From: Loigolactobacillus jiayinensis
GTDB taxonomy: Bacteria; Bacillota; Bacilli; Lactobacillales; Lactobacillaceae
DNA: 64,000 bases
Reading direction: 5' to 3'
Assembly: GCF_003946445.1 (NCBI RefSeq)
Contig: NZ_RHOF01000003.1
Coordinates: 1 to 64,000 of the forward strand
Shown one piece after another: positions 17,401 to 25,281 of the stretch. The translations under genes were made by a program, and so were the position numbers. The notes under the pieces were generated by a model. That model was not told where the DNA came from. It worked only from the letters and a program-made list of their open reading frames with translations, and ran no database searches. Position 1 is the first letter of the stretch, and every line of letters begins with the position of its first letter.

Positions 17401-18763
17401 CAATAAATGAGCCACAACCAGATGAACAAGCTTCGTTCAACTTGATCGTCGTCAGCGCATTATTTTTAACCGTCATGGCTTTCATATCTTGACCGCCGAT
17501 ATCCAAAATAAAATCAACGTCAGGCTGGAAGAAATGTGCCGCACGATAATGGGCAACTGTTTCAACTTCACCGAGATCAACCTTCAACGCATTTTTAATT
17601 AAATGTTCGCCGTAGCCGGTGACACAAGCCTTGCCAATCGTCACATCAGCTGGTAACTTGCTGTACATATCGGTTAAAATAGTTTCAGTTTTTTCCAGTG
17701 GTGCCCCGTCATTGTTGTCATAATACGTATACAGCAACTTGTGGTCGGTACTCATCAAAGCCACTTTAGTCGTGGTTGAGCCAGCATCGATACCAAGAAA
17801 AGCAACACCATGGTAGCTAGCTAAATCGCGTGTTTCCACTTTGGCTTCAGCGTGGCGTTTGCGGAATTCTTGTAACTCGTCATCGTTTTTAAATAGTGGT
17901 GTCAACGAGCGCGATGGCCGCATCACACGATCATCACCGTGTTCTAAACGATCCAATAACGTCACCAAATTAATGACCGGCTGTTTTTGCGCGTACAATG
18001 CGGCCCCTTTGGCAACGAATAATTGCGGATCACTTGGGAAAACAACATCTTCAGGTGCTAAGTTTAATGTGTCAATAAAGCGAGCACGCAACTGATCCAT
18101 GAAATATAGTGGTCCGCCTAAAAAGGCGACCTTACCTTTAATTTTATGACCAGACGCCAAACCAGCGATTGTCTGATTGACCACCGCTTGAAAAATACTC
18201 GCCGCAATATCGGCTTTGCGCGCACCATCATTGATCAACGGCTGCACATCAGTTTTTGCAAACACACCACAACGTGAAGCGATTGGATAAATTGTTTCAA
18301 AATCCTTAGCCAGTTCATTCAACCCATTTGCATCGGTTTTCAGTAACGTGGCCATTTGATCGATAAATGCACCCGTTCCGCCGGCACAACTACCATTCAT
18401 CCGTTGCTCCAATGACGCACCAAAGAACGTGATCTTGGCATCTTCACCGCCGAGTTCAATACTAACATCGGTTTGTGGAATCAGTGTTTCAACTGTTTTC
18501 GTACAAGCAATTACTTCTTGAACGAACTCCAATTGCAACAAATTAGCCAAACCCATGCCACCAGAACCGGTAATTGTGAAGGCAATCGGCGTTGTTGGCT
18601 TAATTTCCTCGATTGCCTCTTCTAAGATCCGTTTACTCGCTGCTTTTACATCTGAATAATGCCGCTCATAACGGGCAAAAAGTGTCTGCTGAGCCGCATC
18701 CATAATGACCAACTTGACCGTTGTTGAACCAACGTCAATGCCACCATAAAGTTTCTCCGTCAT
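14450..18763 (-). CDS. Acyl-CoA dehydratase activase-like fusion protein (two BadF/BadG ATPase domains plus HgdB-like region)
   Basis: 1437 residues from the ATG at 18763 (MTEKLYGGIDVGSTTVK), preceded by AAAGGGGGA; an upstream in-frame extension has no ribosome site. Two ASKHA ATPase domains carry GGIDVGSTTVKL near residue 6 and FLGIDAGSTTTKVAL near 325. Each holds the cysteine segment that binds the inter-subunit 4Fe-4S cluster (NGSCAGGTG; EACSSGCGS). A DUF2229-type segment follows with CGLCENNCAL, then a C-terminal region with GGGCRATNY. Such proteins act as ATP-driven reductases for 2-hydroxyacyl-CoA dehydratases. No dehydratase is encoded nearby, so the target is unknown. Confidence 0.88.
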   Translation of the reverse strand: MTEKLYGGIDVGSTTVKLVIMDAAQQTLFARYERHYSDVKAASKRILEEAIEEIKPTTPIAFTITGSGGMGLANLLQLEFVQEVIACTKTVETLIPQTDVSIELGGEDAKITFFGASLEQRMNGSCAGGTGAFIDQMATLLKTDANGLNELAKDFETIYPIASRCGVFAKTDVQPLINDGARKADIAASIFQAVVNQTIAGLASGHKIKGKVAFLGGPLYFMDQLRARFIDTLNLAPEDVVFPSDPQLFVAKGAALYAQKQPVINLVTLLDRLEHGDDRVMRPSRSLTPLFKNDDELQEFRKRHAEAKVETRDLASYHGVAFLGIDAGSTTTKVALMSTDHKLLYTYYDNNDGAPLEKTETILTDMYSKLPADVTIGKACVTGYGEHLIKNALKVDLGEVETVAHYRAAHFFQPDVDFILDIGGQDMKAMTVKNNALTTIKLNEACSSGCGSFIETFATSLKYSVKDFAQAALLAQHPADLGSRCTVFMNSKVKQVQKEGATIGDISAGLSMSVIKNALFKVIKLRRAEDLGKHIVCQGGTFYNEAVLRAFEQISGREVIRPNIAGLMGAYGAALIAETAYETGDKTTLLDTQAMHDLTFKKEFMHCGLCENNCALTITICSDGRRFVTGNRCERGAARGMKQRVPKDNGKVNLVQEKYKLLFSYRPLRKKEARGVIGIPRVLNMYEDYPLWQTFFTKLGIRAVLSPKGSKKQFESGIETIPSDTVCYPAKQVHGHIQALINKGIHTIFYPGIVYERVENKDAQNHFNCPIVQSYPDVIRNNVDEIRAGEVDYRNPFLNLGDPESTVRNLYETFKDFGVTEDEVKVALDAGYAELDHFKQQIQDRGEDTLRMLKQTGERGIVLAGRPYHLDPEINHGIAQIITAEGFHVLTEDSIAHLGDVKGLRVVNQWVYHSRLYAAARVAARDPQLEFVQLNSFGCGLDAIDTDQVEEIMTQYNRLYTCLKIDEGTNMGAVRIRLRSLKAAVSERRRRQIMPEKLHEDDKPVQFTKDMRKEKFTLLMPMMSPIHQQGLVDVALQASGYNVVNLPVDDHYAIDEGQKFVNNDACFPAIISIGQMLEALQSGKYDLDHTAVMMTQTGGGCRATNYIPLIRKALKDAGFAQVPVVSMSLGNQGVEETPGFKLTLPLIKRVALAFLYGDLFERMVYRTRPYEKNPGEIDKMHDQWLDLVKPSVIKGSFREFKHNVQQIVKDFDTVPLQQINKPKVGLVGEILVKYSPIANNNIVRLLEQEGAEAVVPDIVGFMNYSLYNQIYRYKQFGFAKKSELLAEAALKLIKWCEQPLQKALTASNRFDGIAAIESLAHDASKILSLGNQTGEGWFLTGEMIELLKSGVDNIICMQPFGCLPNHVVGKGVVKELRRQYPQANIAPIDYDPGVSIVNQLNRIRLMLATANKNLATQQTVTTSVNSGQKLSAVSSRV

Positions 18764-19340
18764 CGCGAAATCCCCCTTTAAAATCAGAGTGTTAAAAAAA
18801 GCGATTTGCTTATGGAACATAACTTAGCTAACAAATAAGAACCACACAGTGGATCGTTTTGCTAGCGTCGTTATGTGGAATAAGCTGCTTTTTTTACACG
18901 TTTATCAGTATGCTAGAACTCACTTCCACACGATTACGGAAGAAGTCACGTCATTCCAACACGTTACACCAGGTTTCCCAAAAACCGTTCAAAAACAGTT
19001 TTTGGTACAAATTAGATAGCAAACATCTGTTGAATATCCAACAGTATGTCTGTTATACTATTCGTGTTTAGTTTACGACTTCACAAAAAAAATTCAATCA
19101 GCAATTTCCATTGATTTGTGTGATAAACAACGGATTAAAATGAATTGTCGTTTAACTTTTTAAAAAGTTTTACCGATTACAAAATACTGCTAACGATTTT
19201 TTTCACAATTGAAAATGGTTCTCAATTAGAGCCTAATCCAATTTATTTACTACGTCATTCCAATTAGAATATCTTATAGTTGATTCGCACTAGACTTGAA
19301 AAAAGTGCCGCTTACCTGTGTCCAAAAAGGAGCAACAAAA
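18764..19340. other. Divergent intergenic region, activase / tetR
   Basis: 577 bases without a credible gene. It holds a plus-strand promoter with an overlapping inverted repeat (19023-19059) about 280 bases before tetR. No clear minus-strand promoter for the activase gene was identified. The rest is AT-rich and unassigned. Confidence 0.5.
19023..19059 (+). promoter_or_regulatory. Inverted repeat overlapping a promoter, possible TetR operator
   Basis: CTGTTG and CAACAG, flanked by ACAT and ATGT, form an inverted repeat at 19023-19049. TTGAAT (19030-19035), 18 bases, TATACT (19054-19059) make a plus-strand promoter overlapping it. Autoregulation of the downstream TetR gene is an inference. 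Confidence 0.4.
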
Positions 19341-19949
19341 ATGGCTAAGAAAGTTGATTTACGTATCCTCCGTACCAAGAAAATGATTTTTTCTGCTTTT
19401 ATGCAATTAGTTGAAGAAGAGGGGTTTGAAGCCGTCACAATCCAGGAAATTGCTGATAAGGCGATGATCAATCGGACAACTTTTTACGCTCATTTTAAGG
19501 ACAAGCAAGACCTTTACGACCAGATTTTTACAACTAGTATGATTCCTTTTTTGAAAATTCTCGATGGCGAAACAATTAACGGTAGTCAAATCAAAATTAA
19601 AACCGTTACGCATTTATTGACTCGTTTATTTACTGAAATCAAAGCCAATCGCCAATTTTACATGTTAGCCTTAGATGGCGCTAACTCCCTACGCCTTTCC
19701 GAATTATTACATGATTTATTGGCCCAGCATTACGCTGATATTTTTGAGCATTTATTGATCACACATAATAAGAAAAAAATCCCCACTGACTTTATTATTT
19801 CCTATATGACATCGATTTTCATTGGTACCGTTAATTGGTGGGTCCACGCCGATAGCGATTTTTCACCAGAACACATGGCTAAATTAGTCATCCAGCTGGT
19901 CGCCAATGGTCATTTGACTGTACTCGGTATTGAAGTGTTAGATGACTAA
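19341..19949 (+). CDS. TetR-family regulator
   Basis: 202 residues from the ATG at 19341 (MAKKVDLRILRTKK), with AAGGAG 8 bases upstream; an earlier start at 19296 has no ribosome site. The HTH lies at about residues 30-55 (TIQEIADKAMINRTTFYAHF). The C-terminal half resembles the effector domain of the DhaS-like TetR group. It is divergent from the activase gene and upstream of a phosphatase gene on the same strand. Its regulon is unknown. Confidence 0.85.
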   Translation: MAKKVDLRILRTKKMIFSAFMQLVEEEGFEAVTIQEIADKAMINRTTFYAHFKDKQDLYDQIFTTSMIPFLKILDGETINGSQIKIKTVTHLLTRLFTEIKANRQFYMLALDGANSLRLSELLHDLLAQHYADIFEHLLITHNKKKIPTDFIISYMTSIFIGTVNWWVHADSDFSPEHMAKLVIQLVANGHLTVLGIEVLDD

Positions 19950-20024
19950 ACAGCTAACCTGCTTTTAACGCCTATTTATGGTATGGTAACAGCATATAAC
20001 TAAATAATGGAAGGATTGGAATGG

Positions 20025-20831
20025 ATGACGACAGAAGTATCTGCTTTACGCGCATTACCGATCACAACTGGTAACAATTTCCGCGAATTAGGCGGCTATC
20101 AAAGTATGAATGGCCAGCACATTAAATATCATAAGGTACTGCGCTCTGGGCGTTTAGCGCCACTTAGTCAACAAGATCTCACCTACCTTGACCAATATGG
20201 TACCCGATTTGATGTTGATTTGCGCTCCGCCGATGAAGTCAAGGAAGCGCCTGATAAAGTACCAGCTAATGCAACTTACAAATACTTACCGGTCTTTAAT
20301 TATGATCAAACGCAAAACTCGTTAACCTTGCAAGAATTAGAAAATGAATATCAAGGCAATCCCAATCATGGCCACGAGCACATGAAATTGGTTTATCACA
20401 ATATGATTGCGGAACCGCACGCCAAACAAAGTTATCATCAATTCTTCGAAATTCTGCTGGCTAACGCTAAAGATGGTGCAGCGACGTTATTTCACTGTAC
20501 TGCCGGTAAGGACCGCACCGGAATGGCCGCCGTTTTCTTTATGGCTGCATTGGGCATTGACCAAGAAACAATAAAAACTGACTATCTGCTGACTAATAAA
20601 ATTGCGGCACCGCATATCAATGCGCGGCTCAACGAATTAAAGGCGCAGCACGCTTCTGCCGACACAATTGCCAACATCCGCTCATTGCATAGTGTTCACG
20701 CAGACTACTTGGCTGCTGCAATGGCCCAAGTTAAGCGTGAATCCGGTGATCTGAACAACTATTTACATGAAGGGTTGCAACTGACCGATCATGACCTTCA
20801 AGAATTACGTAAAATATATTTAACTGATTAG
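20025..20831 (+). CDS. Tyrosine-specific protein phosphatase (IphP/LipA-like)
   Basis: 268 residues from the ATG at 20025 (MTTEVSALRAL), preceded by GGAAGGA. The catalytic P-loop HCTAGKDRTG (nucleophile Cys, Arg) lies near residues 165-174. The upstream ITTGNNFRELGGY segment is typical of the Tyr_phosphatase3 family. Members dephosphorylate tyrosine or phosphoinositide-like substrates; the natural substrate here is unknown. Confidence 0.88.
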   Translation: MTTEVSALRALPITTGNNFRELGGYQSMNGQHIKYHKVLRSGRLAPLSQQDLTYLDQYGTRFDVDLRSADEVKEAPDKVPANATYKYLPVFNYDQTQNSLTLQELENEYQGNPNHGHEHMKLVYHNMIAEPHAKQSYHQFFEILLANAKDGAATLFHCTAGKDRTGMAAVFFMAALGIDQETIKTDYLLTNKIAAPHINARLNELKAQHASADTIANIRSLHSVHADYLAAAMAQVKRESGDLNNYLHEGLQLTDHDLQELRKIYLTD

Positions 20832-20836
20832 AAAAA

Positions 20837-20893
20837 TCGGCTATTGGGTTAATTTCACTAGAAATTGAAATTAGCACAGTAACCGTTTTTTTG
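20837..20893 (+). terminator. Terminator of the phosphatase gene
   Basis: A long imperfect hairpin (TAATTTC/GAAATTA core, CGG/CCG base) is followed by seven T on the plus strand. Confidence 0.65.
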
Positions 20894-20963
20894 TTCTTTA
20901 TCGTTTTTGATCCATTAAATTATGTAGCGTTAAACTAGTTTACCGGTTTTCAAAATTTTGACC

Positions 20964-21137
20964 TTAACAATCCACACTAAAAATAGCTTGCTTGGTCAAG
21001 CGTTCTAAATCCTGCAACTGATGCAAACAAACGCGATAATAACGGCTAGGACTTTCTAACACTAATACATCCAGCGCATTGAATTCACCTAACTCAAGTA
21101 AATACCGCCGTAAACCGATATGACTGAAACTGCGCAT
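20964..21137 (-). CDS. Small orphan protein, 57 residues (paralogue of the one at 39050)
   Basis: The start is the ATG at 21137 (MRSFSHIGLRRYLLEL), with GGTGAGG 8 bases upstream. The paralogue at 39050-39238 has its best-supported start at exactly the same residue. Both share RSFS.IGL, a central hydrophobic strand, ESPSR.Y.VCLH and LQDLERLT, and end near VDC. No signal peptide or membrane helix; probably a small alpha/beta protein with two conserved cysteines. I do not recognise the family. Confidence 0.7.
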   Translation of the reverse strand: MRSFSHIGLRRYLLELGEFNALDVLVLESPSRYYRVCLHQLQDLERLTKQAIFSVDC

Positions 21138-21862
21138 CGAATCAACCTCACCTTCAGCAAATTTTTGGTCATTAAAGCATTTATTGGGTGTCTCTGTGTT
21201 AGTCAGTTGCCTTAACATTAAAAGTAATCGGTTTCAAAAAATAAAGCAATTTTTATGCTTTTTTAAGATAAACGTCGCTGCTTAATTAGACTCACGTTAG
21301 CCAAATGGTTTTATTAGTCGGCAAATAACTGTAGCCTATCGGCATTAAGGCAGCTCAAGCCCAGCCATTTTGTTATCAAAGCACAAACAGCGCTTTCAAT
21401 TAGCATAAGTAATCTTTAGCACAAGTGAGTATATTTCTTGTGCTTTTATTTTGCGCATTTTATGATTACAGCATAAACAAAGCAATATCGTTTCTGTTTA
21501 AGAAATCAGACAAGGAGGTCGCTATCAATAGGTTTTAAACTAACACCTACTTACACACCTAGCCACTACGATATAACTGTTTGACACAGCAAATGGCCAT
21601 TTAGATAATTCTAGCACTAGTTCACCTGACTTTTATTGCACCAAAAGTAAGCTGTGGCACTCACTACAGACAGGACGCGGCAATAATAAAACTGACGTTG
21701 CTATGGTTAAAGGTGTACGCATCGTCAGCAGTTGAGCGCACTTTTTTTCGTTTTTATTGTGATTATTTTAACTAGTATGGCGGCTAATCAATCAGCTTAA
21801 AGTAATTTATTTTTCTATAATTGTGAATTAAAAATTAAGTCAATTTTCAGGAGGTTCGTCCG
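21138..21862. other. Long intergenic region before kdgT
   Basis: About 725 bases with no supported gene. It contains an orphan plus-strand terminator (21418-21451), a perfect Shine-Dalgarno sequence AAGGAGGT at about 21513 with no usable start codon after it, a long T-rich tract near 21742-21760 and a possible -10 (TATAAT 21816-21821) for kdgT. Confidence 0.4.
21418..21451 (+). terminator. Orphan intrinsic terminator
   Basis: AGCACAAG pairs with CTTGTGCT, followed by TTTTATTTT. It faces plus, but no plus-strand gene lies between the phosphatase terminator and this point. Confidence 0.6.
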
Positions 21863-22942
21863 ATGCAAATTAAAAAAAGTATTGAAAAAATCCCCGGCGG
21901 TATGATGGTTGTTCCCCTATTTCTAGGCACCTTAGTCAATACACTCTGGCCTGGCGTTGATAAATTCTACGGCGGCTTCACCGGTAGTTACTTAACCGGA
22001 ACTTCAGTGATCCTGTTTATCTTTTTCTTCTCAGTCGGCACGACGATCAACTTAAAACAAACAAGCTATATTGCTAAAAAAGGACTCTCGCTACTGGTTA
22101 CGAAGGTTCTCGTTGCGGCAACCTTAGGCGTGACGCTAAATGCCTTACTGCCCAAAGGTGGTATTACTTCTGGTTTATTCACCGGCCTATCTGTTTTAGC
22201 CGTGATTGCCGCCTTTAATGAAACTAACGGCGGCTTATACATGGCCTTGATGACCTCGCTAGGGCGTAAAGAAGACGCGGCAGGTTTCCCTTTTATCAGT
22301 ATTGAATCAGGTCCATTTATGACGATGGTCACTCTAGGCGTTGCCGGAATTGCTTCCTTCCCTTGGCAAGCTTTAGTTTCAACCTTGATTCCTTTCGTTA
22401 TTGGTATCAGCCTAGGCTCCTTAGATAATAGCTTCCGTAAAATGTTTGGGCCAGTAGTCCCCGCCTTAGTACCGTTTTTCGCCTTCACACTTGGCTATAG
22501 CTTGAATTTTGGCATGATTATTAGATCTGGCTTCGTCGGCGTATTTATGGGCTTTGCAGTTGTCTTAGTCTCCGGCGCTACCTTGGCCTTTGTCGATCGT
22601 TTCTTCACTAAATCCGATGGTGTCGCCGGTTGGGCCGCTTCCTCCACTGCCGGCGCCGCTGTAGCTGTTCCTTACGCAATTGCTTCAACCAATGGTGATT
22701 TTGCTAGCACTGCTGCCTCGGCCACCGCTATCGTTGCAACCAGCGTATTAGTTTCCTCGATTCTAACGCCAATCGTCACAATGTACTTTGAAAAGCGTGC
22801 ACGCCGCAAAGGTTTACCAATCGTTCCCGCTAAATACCGTCAGCGTTTTGAAACCGATGCAACTGAATCCACTTCAGTCGAAGTTGATCTTAAGGCACCG
22901 CAAGCAGAAACCATCAAACAAGCCGCAACAGTTAAAAAATAA
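21863..22942 (+). CDS. kdgT: 2-keto-3-deoxygluconate permease
   Basis: 359 residues, SD CAGGAGG. It has about ten hydrophobic segments and matches the KdgT family throughout, from the N-terminal IEKIPGGMMVVPLFLG. It imports 2-keto-3-deoxygluconate with protons across the cytoplasmic membrane. The hydrophilic C-terminal tail (about residues 320-359) is typical in position. Followed after 21 bases by a KDG kinase gene, making a transport-plus-kinase operon. Confidence 0.92.
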   Translation: MQIKKSIEKIPGGMMVVPLFLGTLVNTLWPGVDKFYGGFTGSYLTGTSVILFIFFFSVGTTINLKQTSYIAKKGLSLLVTKVLVAATLGVTLNALLPKGGITSGLFTGLSVLAVIAAFNETNGGLYMALMTSLGRKEDAAGFPFISIESGPFMTMVTLGVAGIASFPWQALVSTLIPFVIGISLGSLDNSFRKMFGPVVPALVPFFAFTLGYSLNFGMIIRSGFVGVFMGFAVVLVSGATLAFVDRFFTKSDGVAGWAASSTAGAAVAVPYAIASTNGDFASTAASATAIVATSVLVSSILTPIVTMYFEKRARRKGLPIVPAKYRQRFETDATESTSVEVDLKAPQAETIKQAATVKK

Positions 22943-22963
22943 TAATACCGAGGTGAGCTTATA

Positions 22964-23926
22964 ATGAGTGAATTTTTAACAATTGGCGAACCACTAGTGG
23001 TTTTTGCCGCACAGGAATTAGATACGCCGTTGGCTGACGCAACTCAATTCCACAAATTTTTGGCTGGTGCTGAATTAAATGTGGCCGTAGGTGTTTCACG
23101 GTTAGGTCATTCCAGCCAGTATGTGACTCAAGTCGGTCAGGATCCGTTTGGCGAGTTTATCATTAACGCGATTCAAGCCAATAAAATTGCCACTGATAAT
23201 ATCACGACCACCCCTAAAGCCTGGACAGGTTACCAACTTAAAGAAAAAGTTTCCAGCGGTGATCCGAACACCTTTTATTTCCGCAAAAACTCGGCTGCCG
23301 CACAGTTAACTGCAACCGCAATCGACAATATTGACTTCACTGGAATCAAGCACATTCATTTATCCGGTATTTTCCCAGCACTATCTAGTAGTAGCCGTGC
23401 TGCCTTTCAACGTTTGATCACCAAAGCCCATGAACTGCAGATCACGACCACTTTTGACCCTAATCTGCGGCCAGCCTTGTGGGCTTCGGAAGCTGAAATG
23501 GTGGCGACGATCAACGACTTTGCTGGGCAAGCCGATATTGTGATGCCCGGTATCAATGAAGGGCAAATCTTACTAGGTAGCACTGATCCTAATGTGATCG
23601 CAGATTTCTACCTCGCTAAAGGGGCTAAATTAGTGATCGTCAAGGTTGGCGCTAAGGGTGTCTTCGCCAAAACAAAGACACGCAGTTATTTTGTACCTGG
23701 TTTTAAAGTCGCTAACGTTGTCGACACGGTCGGTGCCGGTGATGGCTTTGCTGTCGGCTTTATCACTGCCCGCCTAGAAGGGCTATCGATTGAAGCCGCG
23801 CTACAACGTGGTAATGCAATTGGCGCTTTGGCCGTACAGCATCCCGGTGATAACGACGGCTACCCAACCGCTGATAAACTGCAACACTTTTTAACCCAGA
23901 GTACCTTAACAAAAGTAGCCGAGTGA
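22964..23926 (+). CDS. kdgK: 2-keto-3-deoxygluconate kinase (PfkB family)
   Basis: 320 residues, SD GAGGTGAG. PfkB-family sugar kinase with the C-terminal signature DTVGAGDGFAVGF (near residue 252), whose Asp is the catalytic base. An N-terminal sugar-binding segment includes GAELNVAVGVSRLG. It phosphorylates KDG to KDPG. Its place directly behind kdgT supports that substrate. It is a different branch from the second KDG kinase at 51311. Confidence 0.88.
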   Translation: MSEFLTIGEPLVVFAAQELDTPLADATQFHKFLAGAELNVAVGVSRLGHSSQYVTQVGQDPFGEFIINAIQANKIATDNITTTPKAWTGYQLKEKVSSGDPNTFYFRKNSAAAQLTATAIDNIDFTGIKHIHLSGIFPALSSSSRAAFQRLITKAHELQITTTFDPNLRPALWASEAEMVATINDFAGQADIVMPGINEGQILLGSTDPNVIADFYLAKGAKLVIVKVGAKGVFAKTKTRSYFVPGFKVANVVDTVGAGDGFAVGFITARLEGLSIEAALQRGNAIGALAVQHPGDNDGYPTADKLQHFLTQSTLTKVAE

Positions 23927-23956
23927 ACGCAGCACTAACTGACTAACAACAATTAA

Positions 23957-24004
23957 AAAAACAAGCGTATGACATAATTTCACTTATGTCACACGCTCGT
24001 TTTT
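23957..24004. terminator. Bidirectional terminator between kdgK and the M20 peptidase gene
   Basis: AGCGTATGACATAA pairs with TTATGTCACACGCT, flanked by A and T runs. Serves both convergent genes. Confidence 0.85.
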
Positions 24005-24006
24005 GA

Positions 24007-25152
24007 TTACCGTAAGAATTGTAAAATCACTTGCTGATAAATCGTAATCGCGGCCAAATAGTCTTTGATTGCCACGTACTCATCAACTTGGTGCCCACTT
24101 TCATTACCAGGACCGAAAATAACTACTGGGAATTTCTGCGCTGCACGAATAAATTCCGACGCATCCGTGGCCCCACCATCACCGACTGCCGCAACCTGAT
24201 GACCTAATGTGTTACTAGCAACTTTGCGGAATAGTTGAACAAATGGTGCTTGCGGATTACCCGGCAACGGACTTTCCGGATAGTGATAGGTTAGTTGTAA
24301 TTCATTTTCCGGCTGTTCATTTAATTGCGCCACTAAGTCTTCGATCTCCGCCATTAAAGGCTGATTGGGGTAAAGTGGTGTTGTTCGAATATTACCGTAC
24401 AAACGCGCCCGCGCGGGAATTGAATTGATCTGCTCCCCACCAGCAATCTGGGTCACATTATGTAATAACGGGCCTAAAACAGGATCAACTTGCGTTTTCG
24501 GCGCCATTAACTCATTTATCGCTGTATTAAAACGAAATAACTGGTCGATTGCATTATTCCCTGCCGTTGGATTAGCGCTGTGCGCAGCCTTACCAGTTGC
24601 CGCTAGCTCATAATCAATCACACCGCGATGCGTGTATTCAACTTGTAACTGGCTCGGTTCAGCGACGATCAACGCATCCAGTTCATCAGCGAAACCTTGG
24701 CGCGTTAGCTGCGCGGCACCATAATTACCGGTTTCCTCACCGACAGTGGCAAATAAGCGAATTGTACCGGCAAAGGAGCGCTTCTGCTTTAACAAGTCTA
24801 ATAGCACGTAAATCAGCGCTGCCAAGCCGCCTTTCATATCACTAGCACCACGGCCGTAAACATTTTCCGTGTCCATTTCACCAGCAAATGGGGGATGTTG
24901 CCACGCGCCAATATCACCAGGTGAAACGACATCTAAATGGCCTGACAAGCCTAGCGTTTTACCCGGTTGATCACCATGGATCGTGATCACTAAATTCGAT
25001 CGCCCCGGCGCATAGTTAACAACAGTTACTTGTGCCGCAGGATATTGGTCAAATTGTAACTTAATATAATCAGCCACTTGGGCTTCATGGTTATTCACCG
25101 ATTTAATTTTCAATAGATCTTGCAGTATGATTAATGCCTTGCGCTTATCCAT
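24007..25152 (-). CDS. M20 family metallopeptidase (ArgE/DapE-type deacylase)
   Basis: 381 residues, SD AGAGG. Metal ligands and catalytic residues appear in order: GHLDVV (His/Asp), GRGASDMKGG (bridging Asp), GEETG (Glu base and ligand) and a late GPGNESGHQVDE (His). A dimerisation domain lies at about residues 175-290. ArgE/DapE enzymes remove acyl groups from amino acids or diaminopimelate; lactic acid bacteria also carry related peptidases, so the exact substrate is open. Confidence 0.85.
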   Translation of the reverse strand: MDKRKALIILQDLLKIKSVNNHEAQVADYIKLQFDQYPAAQVTVVNYAPGRSNLVITIHGDQPGKTLGLSGHLDVVSPGDIGAWQHPPFAGEMDTENVYGRGASDMKGGLAALIYVLLDLLKQKRSFAGTIRLFATVGEETGNYGAAQLTRQGFADELDALIVAEPSQLQVEYTHRGVIDYELAATGKAAHSANPTAGNNAIDQLFRFNTAINELMAPKTQVDPVLGPLLHNVTQIAGGEQINSIPARARLYGNIRTTPLYPNQPLMAEIEDLVAQLNEQPENELQLTYHYPESPLPGNPQAPFVQLFRKVASNTLGHQVAAVGDGGATDASEFIRAAQKFPVVIFGPGNESGHQVDEYVAIKDYLAAITIYQQVILQFLR

Positions 25153-25226
25153 TAACTGGTAACCTCTTTCACCCGATTTTAACCTTAATGATAGCAGAAA
25201 ATCGGGTTAAATGATGGAAATTAAAC

Positions 25227-25271
25227 AAAAAAACAACGCTACCAGTCAAATCAACTGTCAACGTTGCGTTT
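25227..25271 (-). terminator. Terminator after the broken MFS gene
   Basis: An AACGC/GCGTT helix with an inner ACAGT/ACTG pairing and seven T on the minus strand. Confidence 0.55.
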
Positions 25272-25281
25272 TCAAATGCAA

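Noticed and set aside
21577-21735. A 52-codon open stretch after the orphan Shine-Dalgarno sequence
   Set aside because: It is in another frame from the ribosome site, has no start codon at its beginning, and a stretch this long is expected by chance.
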